Of a DNA stretch of 64,000 nt, positions 47,191 to 55,965 are shown in pieces (the stretch's first letter is position 1; every line of letters begins with the position of its first letter). The notes beneath the pieces are model-generated. The model made no database searches and had not been told where the DNA came from. It worked only from the letters and a program-made list of their open reading frames with translations. The stretch comes from Gammaproteobacteria bacterium (GTDB taxonomy: Bacteria > Pseudomonadota > Gammaproteobacteria > GCA-001735895), in NCBI GenBank assembly GCA_030066085.1, contig JASJCI010000025.1, forward strand, positions 62,001 through 126,000, read 5' to 3'. The position numbers and the translations under genes were made by a program.

Positions 47191-47338
47191 GACAGATTCC
47201 TTTCCGTGGACAAATTTCGAGGCGACCTTCCTGGTCACGCTGGCAGTCTAACATGTCCCTGTCCGCTCCGGGAGACGCCGCTTCGGTGCCGTGACTCGAA
47301 ACCGTCTCACCCGAATGCGTCGGCGGACTACCCCCGAA

Positions 47339-47372
47339 GGAATATTAGTATATTAGGGTTCGATAATATAAT
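47339..47372 (+). promoter_or_regulatory. AT-rich promoter of the Met-rich protein gene
   Basis: A perfect -10 box TATAAT (47367-47372) lies 38 bp before the start codon. Upstream are direct repeats TATTAG-TA-TATTAG (47343-47356), which span the -35 position and could be an activator or repressor site. GGAATA (47339) and TCGATA (47360) at 15 bp spacing could alternatively be an ECF-sigma promoter. The island is strikingly AT-rich against its surroundings. Confidence 0.5.
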
Positions 47373-47409
47373 GGTTCGCGATTTCCAGAATAACGAAGAG
47401 GGCAGAACC

Positions 47410-48093
47410 ATGAACAAGATAAAAGCGATTGCCGCAGTTGTCGCAGTATCGCTGGCGCTCGGCCTGAGTCTTTCCACGCGGGCCGCGGAAGAGCAGCAGG
47501 TCGATCCGGCGGAGCATAAATTCGAACTCGCCAAGCAGTACTACGGTGACTGCAGCGGTGCCGATGACGCCAGGTTCGAGGCGATCCGGCCGCAGCTGAA
47601 GGCGTTTACCGACATGGAGGTCATGGCCGAGTACATGGCCGATCCGAACAAATTCATGCAGCTGATGGCGGTGGTAAACGATCCGCACACCATTCACGTC
47701 ATGACCAAGTGCGCGAGCGAACCGGTCATGTGGGACACCTGGATGCGCGGCATGACGGATTTCAACAAGATGAGTCGGGCGATGACGCACTTCATGAACC
47801 CGAACATGTACTTTGCGTGGATGATGGCGCCGATGAACCCGGCAACCTACCAGCCGATGATGCAGATGGCCGACCCGGCCTACTACACGCGCTGGATGAC
47901 GGCGATGTCGAACCCGGTGTTCTATCAGCCGATGACTTCGATGATGGACCCGAACTGGTACACGCCGCGGATCAACTGGATGACGAATCCGCAGTCGATG
48001 CAGCCAATGTTCAACATGATGAACATGGGCCATTACTACGGTCCCGCGACCGCTGGCGCCACGGCGCCGCAGCAGCCGGCCGAACAACAGTAA
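47410..48093 (+). CDS. Exported methionine-rich protein with ten 12-13-residue repeats
   Basis: After a signal peptide (cleavage near 'LSTRA|AEEQQ'), residues 77-204 consist of ten repeats of 12-13 residues with the pattern x-(N/D)-P-x-x-(Y/F)-x-x-(W/P)-M-x-x-M, for example 'MNPATYQPMMQM', 'ADPAYYTRWMTAM' and 'SNPVFYQPMTSM'. About 30 Met occur in ~200 mature residues. Two Cys (positions 48 and 101) could form a disulfide. I recognise no family. Met-rich periplasmic proteins are known to bind Cu(I) or to absorb oxidants for MsrPQ repair, and both are only hypotheses here. The start at 47410 has a GAAGAGGG site. It is followed by a DUF2892 gene, probably as one operon. Confidence 0.8.
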   Translation: MNKIKAIAAVVAVSLALGLSLSTRAAEEQQVDPAEHKFELAKQYYGDCSGADDARFEAIRPQLKAFTDMEVMAEYMADPNKFMQLMAVVNDPHTIHVMTKCASEPVMWDTWMRGMTDFNKMSRAMTHFMNPNMYFAWMMAPMNPATYQPMMQMADPAYYTRWMTAMSNPVFYQPMTSMMDPNWYTPRINWMTNPQSMQPMFNMMNMGHYYGPATAGATAPQQPAEQQ

Positions 48094-48167
48094 TCAATTC
48101 GTAGCGCGCAGCCATCGCCGGCAAGCTTGCTTGTCGGTGATGCTGCGATCTTTGCTGGAGAGACAAC

Positions 48168-48374
48168 ATGAAACCCAACATGGGAAACGCGGATCGCATC
48201 ATCCGAGCGCTCGTCGGACTGGCCGCCATCGGCGCCTGGGCGCTGGGACTGTTAGATGGAACGCTCGCGATCGTGAGCCTGGTCGTCGGAATCGTGCTGC
48301 TGGCGACTGCGGCGCTGCGCTGGTGCCCGCCCTACACCCTGCTGGGGATCAATACCGGCGCCTCGCGGGAATAG
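48168..48374 (+). CDS. DUF2892 (YgaP-type) small membrane protein
   Basis: 'MKPNMGNADRIIRALVGLAAIGAWAL', two helices, and the ending 'LRWCPPYTLLGINTG' are the DUF2892 module found alone or at the C-terminus of the rhodanese YgaP. Length is 68 aa. The conserved Cys-Pro near the end is kept. GGAGAG sits 6 bp upstream of the ATG. It lies 74 bp downstream of the Met-rich protein gene with no terminator between, so the pair is likely cotranscribed. DUF2892 proteins are often tied to sulfur or envelope redox functions, but the activity is unknown. Confidence 0.87.
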   Translation: MKPNMGNADRIIRALVGLAAIGAWALGLLDGTLAIVSLVVGIVLLATAALRWCPPYTLLGINTGASRE

Positions 48375-48611
48375 TCGCGGGCGGCGATTGCCGCCGCCGT
48401 CCACGCAGCACGGCGGGATCTTGCCAGCAAAAGCCTGCGGCACTCGCGCCAGGCGCTGGCGCCGGCAACCGCAGTGCAGCGGTCGAGGCCGGCGCATTCA
48501 CAGGTGTTTGCTATTTCTGCCGCAGCCGCGGGTCGCTCTTGCGTCCCCGGTCAGTCAATCGCGTAGCGACGCGGATCGATGTTGGTCCGTGGTGCGCCCG
48601 CACCATCGTCC

Positions 48612-48857
48612 TCAATCCAGGCGTTTTTCCAGTTCGGCTATCTGGGCCTCGACCTGTTCGAGTTTTTCGCGCGTGCGCTGAAGCACGCGTGCCTGCAGGT
48701 CGAATTCCTCGCGACTGACCATCTCGAACTGGGCCAGTTGCTGCTGTAACAGCGTTTTTACGCGCGCGTCGAAGTCCTTCTTGGCGGCCTGCAGGCCAGG
48801 GGGCAGGAGCTCGCCGATCTTTTCCGACAGCTGGTTCAGGGTTTGCGGGTCAAGCAT
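48612..48857 (-). CDS. ubiK: Ubiquinone biosynthesis accessory factor UbiK
   Basis: 'MLDPQTLNQLSEKIGELLPPGLQAAKKDFDARVKTLLQQQLAQFEMVSREEFDLQARVLQRTREKLEQVEAQIAELEKRL' is a complete UbiK/BMFP (formerly YqiC, DUF526) protein: an amphipathic N-terminal region and a C-terminal trimeric coiled coil. It binds UbiJ and assists the soluble ubiquinone-synthesis complex. Length is 81 aa. It is divergent from glnK, which is a common arrangement. Confidence 0.95.
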   Translation of the reverse strand: MLDPQTLNQLSEKIGELLPPGLQAAKKDFDARVKTLLQQQLAQFEMVSREEFDLQARVLQRTREKLEQVEAQIAELEKRLD

Positions 48858-48913
48858 GTTTGCCTCAATTTAGTGCAATAATCGCGTTTTATGCGCCAAG
48901 TTAGTGCGTTTAG

Positions 48914-49339
<426 letters not shown>

Positions 49340-49348
49340 GAGGACACA

Positions 49349-50596
49349 ATGGAAGACCAGATTTTTCAACTGTCATACGCGCTCGATACGTTTTACTTCC
49401 TCGTTTGCGGCGCGCTGGTCATGTGGATGGCCGCGGGCTTCGCAATGCTCGAGGCCGGTCTCGTCAGGTCGAAGAACACGACCGAGATCCTGACCAAGAA
49501 CGTCGCCCTGTTCGCGGTCGCCTGCACCATGTACATGGTTTGCGGCTACTCCATCATGTACGGTGGCGGCGACTTCTCGCTGTTCCTCGACGGTATCGTC
49601 GGTGACGGCGTCACCGGTGCCGAAGAGCCCGCAACCTATGCACCTTCCGCCGATTTCTACTTCCAGGTCGTGTTCGTCGCGACCGCGATGTCGATCGTGT
49701 CCGGTGCGGTTGCCGAGCGGATGAAGCTGTGGTCGTTCATCATCTTCGCCGTGTTCATGACCGGCTTCATTTACCCGATGGAAGGCGCCTGGACCTGGGG
49801 CGGCGAAGCGGTATTCGGCATGTACACCCTCGGTGACCTCGGCTTCTCCGACTTTGCCGGCTCCGGTATCGTGCACATGGCCGGTGCGGCCGCCGCGCTC
49901 TCCGGCGTGATCCTGCTCGGCGCGCGCAAGGGCAAGTACGGCAAGGACGGCCAGGTACTGGCCATTCCCGGCGCCAACCTGCCGCTGGCGACGCTCGGCA
50001 CCTTTATCCTGTGGCTCGGCTGGTTCGGCTTCAACGGCGGCTCGGTGCTCGCCACCGCCACGGTCGAGAGCGCCAACGCGGTTGCCGTGGTATTCATGAA
50101 TACCAACGCCGCGGCTGCCGGCGGATCGATCGCCGCGCTGGTGCTGGCTCGCATCATGTTCGGCAAGGCCGACCTGACTATGGCGCTCAATGGCGCGCTG
50201 GCCGGCCTGGTCGCGATCACGGCTGAACCGTCGACGCCGACACCGCTGCTGGCGACCATTTTCGGCGCGCTCGGCGGTATCCTGGTGGTATTCAGTATCG
50301 TCACGCTGGACAAGCTCAAGATCGACGATCCGGTCGGCGCCATCTCGGTGCACGGCACGGTTGGTCTGCTGGGCCTGCTGCTGGTGCCGATCACCAACGA
50401 CGGTGCCAGCTTCACTGGCCAGATTATCGGCGCTATCACCATCTTCGCCTGGGTATTCATCGCCAGCGGCGTGGTCTGGTTCGCGATCAAGTCGATCATG
50501 GGCCTGCGCGTCAGCGAAGAAGAGGAATACGACGGTGTGGACCTGGCCGAGTGCGGCATGGAAGCTTACCCGGAGTTCACCAACGCCACGACCTGA
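49349..50596 (+). CDS. amtB: Ammonium transporter
   Basis: Eleven membrane helices and the Amt signatures are visible: 'LVMWMAAGFAMLEAGLVRSKNTTEIL', the twin-His region ('GSGIVHMAGAAAALSG' and 'ISVHGTVGLLGLLL'), and 'LWLGWFGFNGGS'. The Rh/Amt channel conducts ammonium and is closed by GlnK. The N-terminus lacks a long signal peptide, unlike E. coli AmtB. Length is 415 aa. An AGGAGG site lies just before the ATG, and a strong terminator follows the gene. Confidence 0.96.
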   Translation: MEDQIFQLSYALDTFYFLVCGALVMWMAAGFAMLEAGLVRSKNTTEILTKNVALFAVACTMYMVCGYSIMYGGGDFSLFLDGIVGDGVTGAEEPATYAPSADFYFQVVFVATAMSIVSGAVAERMKLWSFIIFAVFMTGFIYPMEGAWTWGGEAVFGMYTLGDLGFSDFAGSGIVHMAGAAAALSGVILLGARKGKYGKDGQVLAIPGANLPLATLGTFILWLGWFGFNGGSVLATATVESANAVAVVFMNTNAAAAGGSIAALVLARIMFGKADLTMALNGALAGLVAITAEPSTPTPLLATIFGALGGILVVFSIVTLDKLKIDDPVGAISVHGTVGLLGLLLVPITNDGASFTGQIIGAITIFAWVFIASGVVWFAIKSIMGLRVSEEEEYDGVDLAECGMEAYPEFTNATT

Positions 50597-50622
50597 TCCA
50601 GAGACTCAGCGTCACCTCCAGT

Positions 50623-50651
50623 GGGGCCGGCAGGATGCCGGCCCCTTTTTT
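50623..50651 (+). terminator. Rho-independent terminator after amtB
   Basis: A perfect 10-bp stem GGGGCCGGCA/TGCCGGCCCC with a 3-nt loop is followed by six T residues, 26 bp after the amtB stop. Confidence 0.93.
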
Positions 50652-50698
50652 ATTTGTTAACATGATTGCCGCAAGCAAGGAAATAACGAGAAGCCGTC

Positions 50699-50968
50699 AT
50701 GTTGTGCCATATCTACCGCAGCAATCGCAAGATCGATACCTATCTCTACCTCGTCGACAAGGATGACTTTTCCGCGGTGCCAGGCGCCTTGCTGAAGGTT
50801 TTCGGCGAGCCCGAATTCAGCTTCAGCTTCGACCTCACCGCCGAGCGTGAACTGGCCAAGGAGGACGCGGTGGAAGTGCTCGACAATCTCGCCCGGCAGG
50901 GTTATCACCTGCAGGTCCAGGACGACGAAACCGTCGAGGAAATGCTGACCCGCAGGACCCTGAACTGA
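50699..50968 (+). CDS. ycgL: YcgL domain protein
   Basis: 'CHIYRSNRKIDTYLYLVDKDDFSAVPGALLKVFGEPEFSFSFDLTAERELAKEDAVEVLDNLARQGYHLQV' is the complete YcgL fold, a small alpha/beta protein nearly restricted to gammaproteobacteria and of unknown function. Length is 89 aa. It lies between the amtB terminator and the glutathione-transferase gene, 44 bp from the latter. Confidence 0.94.
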   Translation: MLCHIYRSNRKIDTYLYLVDKDDFSAVPGALLKVFGEPEFSFSFDLTAERELAKEDAVEVLDNLARQGYHLQVQDDETVEEMLTRRTLN

Positions 50969-51012
50969 ACCACCCCGTCTGCGCGCAGGCGCGCGCCCGA
51001 TAACTGCCAGCC

Positions 51013-51660
51013 ATGTACCGACTCTACGGCGGCAAACCGACCCGTTCGCTGATGGTCGAGATGGTCATGGCGGAAGGCGGCCTCGACTATGAAGAGTGTT
51101 TCGTCGATATCGGCAGTGGCGAGGAAAAGTCGGCTGAATTTCTCGCAATCAACCCGGCCGGCTGGGTACCCGCGCTGATCACGCCCGAGGGCGAGGTACT
51201 CTACGAAACGCCGGCGATCAATCTCTACCTGGCGGAACGACACGGGCTGACGCAACTGGTGCCGGTGCCCGGCGATCCGCTACGCGCGCGTTTTTTATGT
51301 GCCCATGCCTACCTCACCGGCGAACTGGAGCATGCGCTGAAGCGTTACTGGTACCCCGAGACTTTCGGCGCGGGCGACACCGATGCCGACGCAATCCGCA
51401 CGACCGCGCGCCGACAGGTAGCAGAACGCCTCGCGGTGATCGACGGCCGCTTGCGGGCCCGGGGTCCGTATCATCTCGGCGAGCGCTACAGCCTGGCCGA
51501 CCTGACCCTGGCCTACTGGGTCACGAGCGTCGAGGAAATCGAACCGGAACGCCGGTTTCCGGCGCTTGCGCGCTGCTGCGAGGCCGTTTACGCAAGACCG
51601 TGCCTGGCGCCCCTGTTCGCGCGCCTGCGGGAGTGGAACCGGGAGTTTCGCGAGGGCTAG
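51013..51660 (+). CDS. Glutathione S-transferase family protein
   Basis: A thioredoxin-like N-terminal domain ('YRLYGGKPTRSLMVEMVMAEGGLDYEECFVDI', 'INPAGWVPALITPEGEVLYETPAINLYLAER' with the glutathione-binding Pro and Glu-Thr) is followed by a helical C-terminal domain ('YHLGERYSLADLTLAYWV'). The N-terminal catalytic Ser/Cys is not clear-cut, 'KPTRS' being the likely site. Length is 215 aa. The substrate cannot be inferred. Confidence 0.88.
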   Translation: MYRLYGGKPTRSLMVEMVMAEGGLDYEECFVDIGSGEEKSAEFLAINPAGWVPALITPEGEVLYETPAINLYLAERHGLTQLVPVPGDPLRARFLCAHAYLTGELEHALKRYWYPETFGAGDTDADAIRTTARRQVAERLAVIDGRLRARGPYHLGERYSLADLTLAYWVTSVEEIEPERRFPALARCCEAVYARPCLAPLFARLREWNREFREG

Positions 51661-51739
51661 CCCGGCGGTGTCGTCAGCGGCCCTGCGGCACGGGCGGGCG
51701 CTTCCGGTCGCCGGACCGGCAGCTTGATGCCGGTACGAG

Positions 51740-53050
51740 TCAAAGCCGATCGCGCAGCGCGTACCAGCTCATGCCGAGTACCAGGCCCGGCCAGCGCAGC
51801 AGGTCGCCACCGGGAAAGCTGCGGGTCGGGATAGTGCCGAACAGGTCGAAGCTTTCGGCCTCGCCCGCCATCGCGTCGGCGATCAGCTTGCCCGCCAGCG
51901 TACCCATCGCGACCCCCATGCCCGAGTAACCCTGGGCAAAATAGGTCTTGCCGCGTCCGAGACGGCCGAAATGCGGCATGCGGTTGAGGGTAACCGCGAG
52001 CGTACCGCCCCAGGCATAATCGATACGTTTGTCTGCCAGCTGCGGGTAAACCTCGAGCATCGGTTTGCGCACGAACTCCGCGATATCGCGCGGGAAATTG
52101 GCGCTGTAGTTTTCGCCGCCGCCGAACAGCAGTCGCTTGTCCGCCGACAGCCGGTAGTAATTGACCACGAAGCGGGAGTCGGAGATTGCAAGATCGCGTG
52201 GATTGATTAGCGCCAGCTCGTTCTCGTTGAGCGGTTCGGTCGCGATGACGAAGTTGTTGATCGGCATGATCTTGCCGGACAGCCGTCGTTCCAGCTTGCC
52301 GAGATAACCGTTGCAGGCAAGCACGACGTAATCGGCCTCGACCGTGCCGCGCGCGGTGCGCACGCGCGTGGGGCTGCCCTCGTCATAACCCTCGACCGGC
52401 GTATCGCGATACAGGCGCGCGCCGGCTGCCTGCGCGGCGGCGGCCAGGCCGAGCGCATAGTTGAGCGGGTGCAGGTGTCCCGCGCCCATGTCGAGGGTAC
52501 CGCCGAAGTAACCCTCGCTGCCGACCAGCTCGGCCATCGGGCCGCGCTCGAGGTATTCGATCTGCTGGTAGTCGTAATGTTCGCGCAGGAAGTCGACGTA
52601 GGCGCGGGAATCGTCATCGTAAGCCTGCTTGTGATTCGGATGCGCGATACCCGGTTTCAGGTCGCAGTCGATACCGTGAGTGCCAATCAGCTCGCGGGCG
52701 AGGGCCTTGGCCGCCTCTGCCAGCTCCCAGAAATGACGCGCGGCATCGGCGCCGACCATCGCCAGCAGTTCGGCCTGGTCCTTGCGCTGGCCGCTGCACA
52801 GCTGCCCGCCGTTGCGGCCCGAGGCACCCCAGCCCGGCTGGCGTGCTTCCAGCAGGACGACGTCGTAACCGCGCTGCGCCAGGTGCAGCGCGCTGGACAG
52901 GCCGGTATAACCGCCGCCGATAACGCAGACGTCGGCGCGCTCGCCGCCGTCCAGCGGCGTCAGCTCCAGCTGGCGGTTGGCGCTGGCGCGGTAGTAGGAG
53001 TCCGGGTAGTCAGCGGTATCGCTACGGTCCTGCACCAGCTTTATCGGCAT
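51740..53050 (-). CDS. puuB: FAD-dependent oxidoreductase, gamma-glutamylputrescine oxidase-like
   Basis: The N-terminal dinucleotide fold 'ADVCVIGGGYTGLSSALHLAQRGYDVVLLEA', 'GWGASGRNGGQLCSGQ', and C-terminal 'YAWGGTLAVTLNRMPHFGRLGRGKTYFAQGYSGMGVAMGTLAGKLIAD' are those of DadA/PuuB-type amine oxidases. Its place right after a gamma-glutamylputrescine-synthetase-like gene and an SpuC-like gene makes gamma-glutamylputrescine the best-guess substrate. The start at 53050 ('MPIKLVQDRSDTADYPDSYY') matches the family, and the longer ORF overlaps spuC. It is the last gene of the three-gene catabolic unit. Confidence 0.82.
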   Translation of the reverse strand: MPIKLVQDRSDTADYPDSYYRASANRQLELTPLDGGERADVCVIGGGYTGLSSALHLAQRGYDVVLLEARQPGWGASGRNGGQLCSGQRKDQAELLAMVGADAARHFWELAEAAKALARELIGTHGIDCDLKPGIAHPNHKQAYDDDSRAYVDFLREHYDYQQIEYLERGPMAELVGSEGYFGGTLDMGAGHLHPLNYALGLAAAAQAAGARLYRDTPVEGYDEGSPTRVRTARGTVEADYVVLACNGYLGKLERRLSGKIMPINNFVIATEPLNENELALINPRDLAISDSRFVVNYYRLSADKRLLFGGGENYSANFPRDIAEFVRKPMLEVYPQLADKRIDYAWGGTLAVTLNRMPHFGRLGRGKTYFAQGYSGMGVAMGTLAGKLIADAMAGEAESFDLFGTIPTRSFPGGDLLRWPGLVLGMSWYALRDRL

Positions 53051-53064
53051 GTTTCCGGCGGCAG

Positions 53065-54447
53065 TCAGGTCAGCGCGTCGTGCGCGAGGTCGAGGCACTT
53101 CCAGGCCAGTTCACCGAACTCGTCGATCTGTTCCCTGGTTACGATCAGCGGCGGCGATACCACCATGGCGTCGCCCACCGCGCGCATGACGAGATTGTTC
53201 TCGATGCAGAAGTCGCGGCAGCGATCGCCAGCCTTGACGTCCTTGTGAAAACGAACGTAGTTGTGCTTGTCCTTGACCAGCTCCAGCGCGCCGAACATGC
53301 CGACACCGCGTGCTTCGCCCACCAGCGGATGCTCGCCGAGCTCGCGCAGTTTTTGCTGGAAGTAGGGGGCGGTCGACTCGCGCACCGTGTCGACGATGTT
53401 GGTGCGTTGCATCAGCTTGAGATTGGCAATGGCAACCGCGGCACACACGGGATGGCCGGAATAGGTGTAACCGTGCGCCAGGTCGCCGCCGGCGGCGATG
53501 GTTTCCATCACGCGGTCCGCAACCATGACACCACCGATCGGCAGGTAGCCGGAGGAAAGGCCCTTGGCGATCGGCATCAGGTCGGGTTTCAGGTCGTAAT
53601 AGTTGGTGCCGAACCACTCGCCGGTGCGACCGAAGCCGCAGATGACCTCGTCGGCTACCAGTAGGATACCGTAGTGGTCGCAAATACGCTTGACCTCGGG
53701 CCAGTAGGTATCCGGCGGCACGATCACGCCACCGGCGCCCTGGATCGGTTCGGCGATGAACGCCGCGACCCGGTCGACACCGAGTTGTTCGATCTTGTTG
53801 GCAATGGCCTGCGCGGCCTCGCGGCCGAACTCGTCACGATCGATATCGCGGCCGAGTTCGCAGCGTTTGGCGAACCAGTTGGGCTCGTCGACGTGCACCA
53901 CGTCCGGAATGATGCCCCCCTGCTTGTGCATGTAATCCATGCCGCCGAGGCTCGAAGCCGCAATCGTGCTGCCGTGGTAGGCGTTCTTGCGGCTGATGAC
54001 GACACGCTTGTCCGGCTTGCCCATCAGGTCCCAGTAACGCCAGACGAGCCGCAGCACGGTGTCGTTGGCTTCCGAACCGGAACTGCAGAAGAAGGTGCGG
54101 TGAAAGTTTTCCGGGCTGATCTCGGCGAGCATGGCCGACAGTTCCGCGGCCGGCGGGGTCGACGTTTTGAAGAACGCATTGTAGTAGGGCAGCTGCTGAA
54201 TCTGCGTGTGCGCCGCCTCGATCAGGTCGGGCTGGCCATAGCCCATGTTGACGCACCACAGGCCGGCCATCATGTCGAGAATGCGGTTGCCGTCGGAATC
54301 GGTGAGGTATACGCCGTCGGCCGATTCGATGATCCGCGCGGGTTTTTGCTTCAGTTCCGCCGGGTTGGTGAATGGATGCACGTGATGCGCATCGAGGGAT
54401 TGCCATTTCTCGGTTTTGCTCATGTCGGCTGCGGTTGCCTGGCTCAT
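53065..54447 (-). CDS. spuC: Putrescine-pyruvate aminotransferase-like class III transaminase
   Basis: 'HHVHPFTNPAELKQKPARIIESADGVYLTDSDGNRILDMMAGLWCVNMGYG', 'FFCSSGSEANDTVLRLVWRYW', PLP Asp in 'LLVADEVICGFGRTGEWF', and Schiff-base Lys in 'LMPIAKGLSSGYLPIGG' match the SpuC / omega-amino-acid transaminases. SpuC moves the amino group of putrescine to pyruvate, giving 4-aminobutanal. The alternative is a beta-alanine or GABA transaminase. AAGGAG lies ~9 bp before the ATG. It sits between the glutamine-synthetase-like gene and the PuuB-like gene (14-bp gap). Confidence 0.87.
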   Translation of the reverse strand: MSQATAADMSKTEKWQSLDAHHVHPFTNPAELKQKPARIIESADGVYLTDSDGNRILDMMAGLWCVNMGYGQPDLIEAAHTQIQQLPYYNAFFKTSTPPAAELSAMLAEISPENFHRTFFCSSGSEANDTVLRLVWRYWDLMGKPDKRVVISRKNAYHGSTIAASSLGGMDYMHKQGGIIPDVVHVDEPNWFAKRCELGRDIDRDEFGREAAQAIANKIEQLGVDRVAAFIAEPIQGAGGVIVPPDTYWPEVKRICDHYGILLVADEVICGFGRTGEWFGTNYYDLKPDLMPIAKGLSSGYLPIGGVMVADRVMETIAAGGDLAHGYTYSGHPVCAAVAIANLKLMQRTNIVDTVRESTAPYFQQKLRELGEHPLVGEARGVGMFGALELVKDKHNYVRFHKDVKAGDRCRDFCIENNLVMRAVGDAMVVSPPLIVTREQIDEFGELAWKCLDLAHDALT

Positions 54448-54459
54448 GACCTTGTCTCC

Positions 54460-55788
54460 TTATACTTTCAGCAGCAGGTGTTCCCGTTCCCACGGGCTGA
54501 TCACGTTCAGAAAATCGTCGAATTCGACCTCCTTGACCGCGACGTAGACGTCGATGAAGCGATCGCCGAGGATTTCGCGCAGATCGTCGCACTCGGCCAG
54601 CCGCTGCAGCGAATCGTACCAGTGGCGCGACAGCTGCATCGGTTCGTCGTAGGCGCTGCCGGTCATCGGTTCATCGGGCTTGAGGCCCTTTTTCATGCCG
54701 ACGTAACCGCAGGCCAGCGACGTGGCAATCGCGAGGTAGGGATTGACGTCGGCCGAGGCGAGCCGGTTTTCGACGCGCATCGAGTTCGGATGGTTGTCGG
54801 GGATACGAAAACCGGTGGTGCGGTTGTCGAAACCCCAGTGAAAATTGATCGGCGCCGACATCTCGCGCACGATGCGCCGATACGAATTGACGTAGGGCAG
54901 CATCAGCGCCATGGCCTGCGGCATCAGCTGCTGCAGGCCGGCGATGTGACTCAGCAGCAGCTCGTTGGGTTCGCCCTCGGGGGTCGACAGCAGGTTCTTG
55001 CCGGAGTCCAGGTCTTCCACGCTCTGGTGGATGTGCATCGCGCTGCCGGGCTGCGCCTGCATCGGCTTGGCCATAAACGTCGCGTACAGATCGTGCCGCA
55101 GCGCCGCTTCGCGCACGGTGCGCTTGAACAGGAAGGCCTGGTCGGCGAGTTCGAGCGGATCGCCGTGCAGCAGGTTGATTTCCATCTGTCCGGTGCCTTC
55201 CTCGTGGATCAGGGTGTCGATCTCGAGCCCCTGGCCCTCGCAGAAGTCGTACATGTCATCGAACATCGGGTCGAAGTCGTTGACCGCGTCGATGTTGAAC
55301 GACTGGCCGGCGCGTTCGGCGCGACCGGTGCGCCCCACCGGCGGCAACAGCGGATTCTTCGGGTCGAGGTTAGGTTGCAGCAGGTAAAACTCGAGTTCGG
55401 GCGCGACCACCGGTTTCCAGCCGGCGTCGCGATAAGCCTCGAGCACGCGCCGCAGGACCTGCCGCGGTGAGTTTTCGATCGGCTTGCCGTCCATGTCGTA
55501 GCAGTCGTGGATGACCTGGGCCGAGGGTTCACGCGCCCACGGCAGCAGGCGGATCGTGTAGGGATCCGGTTCGAGCACCATGTCGACGTCGAGCGGATTG
55601 ATTTCATCCCAGATGTCGTCGGGATAATCGCCGGTGACCGACTGCAAGAAGATGCCCTGCGGCATGCGCAGCACGCCCGCGCCGACGAACTTGGAGGCCG
55701 GCATGATCTTGCCGCGCGCGGAGCCGGCGAGGTCGGGCACGATGCACTCGACCTCGGTGATCTGGTGTTGTTCGATCCAGTCTTTCAT
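54460..55788 (-). CDS. puuA: Gamma-glutamylputrescine synthetase-like (glutamine synthetase family)
   Basis: This is a short-type glutamine-synthetase-family ligase: 'PDLAGSARGKIMPASKF', 'VVAPELEFYLL', 'EEGTGQMEINLLHGDPLELAD', 'FMAKPMQAQPGSAMHIHQSV' and 'INFHWGFDNRTTGFRIP' with the ATP/metal residues. The lack of a Tyr-adenylylation loop, the 442-residue length and the polyamine context favour PuuA/SpuI, which joins glutamate to putrescine, over true GlnA. The promoter region upstream holds the palindrome TTGTGATCACAA. It is the first gene of a puuA-spuC-puuB unit. Confidence 0.87.
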   Translation of the reverse strand: MKDWIEQHQITEVECIVPDLAGSARGKIMPASKFVGAGVLRMPQGIFLQSVTGDYPDDIWDEINPLDVDMVLEPDPYTIRLLPWAREPSAQVIHDCYDMDGKPIENSPRQVLRRVLEAYRDAGWKPVVAPELEFYLLQPNLDPKNPLLPPVGRTGRAERAGQSFNIDAVNDFDPMFDDMYDFCEGQGLEIDTLIHEEGTGQMEINLLHGDPLELADQAFLFKRTVREAALRHDLYATFMAKPMQAQPGSAMHIHQSVEDLDSGKNLLSTPEGEPNELLLSHIAGLQQLMPQAMALMLPYVNSYRRIVREMSAPINFHWGFDNRTTGFRIPDNHPNSMRVENRLASADVNPYLAIATSLACGYVGMKKGLKPDEPMTGSAYDEPMQLSRHWYDSLQRLAECDDLREILGDRFIDVYVAVKEVEFDDFLNVISPWEREHLLLKV

Positions 55789-55826
55789 GCCCTGCCTTTA
55801 TCATGCCCCGGCGTACAATCAGGCAA

Positions 55827-55838
55827 TTGTGATCACAA
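55827..55838. promoter_or_regulatory. Palindrome TTGTGATCACAA between puuA-like and amidinotransferase genes
   Basis: This perfect 12-bp palindrome lies in the divergent spacer. On the minus strand TTGACT and CACAAT spaced by 17 bp could be the puuA promoter, and the palindrome overlaps its -10 side, a repressor-like position. Confidence 0.45.
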
Positions 55839-55896
55839 AATTTGGCAAAGTCAATTGTCCTTTACCGGCCGTGAACGGTACCCGGCCGGACGATCA

Positions 55897-55926
55897 TTGA
55901 CAGTCGATCGCTCCCGGGTTTAGCCT
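55897..55926 (+). promoter_or_regulatory. Probable promoter of amidinotransferase-fold gene
   Basis: A perfect -35 box TTGACA (55897-55902) is followed after 18 bp by TAGCCT (55921-55926). The gene starts at 55966. The -10 match is poor. Confidence 0.4.
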
Positions 55927-55965
55927 GTCACCAATCACGACGATCGGGGTTTACAGGGGTTGGTT

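Noticed and set aside
54460-55788. Housekeeping glutamine synthetase (glnA)
   Set aside because: The sequence lacks the adenylylation-loop Tyr region and lies with polyamine genes and not with ntrBC.
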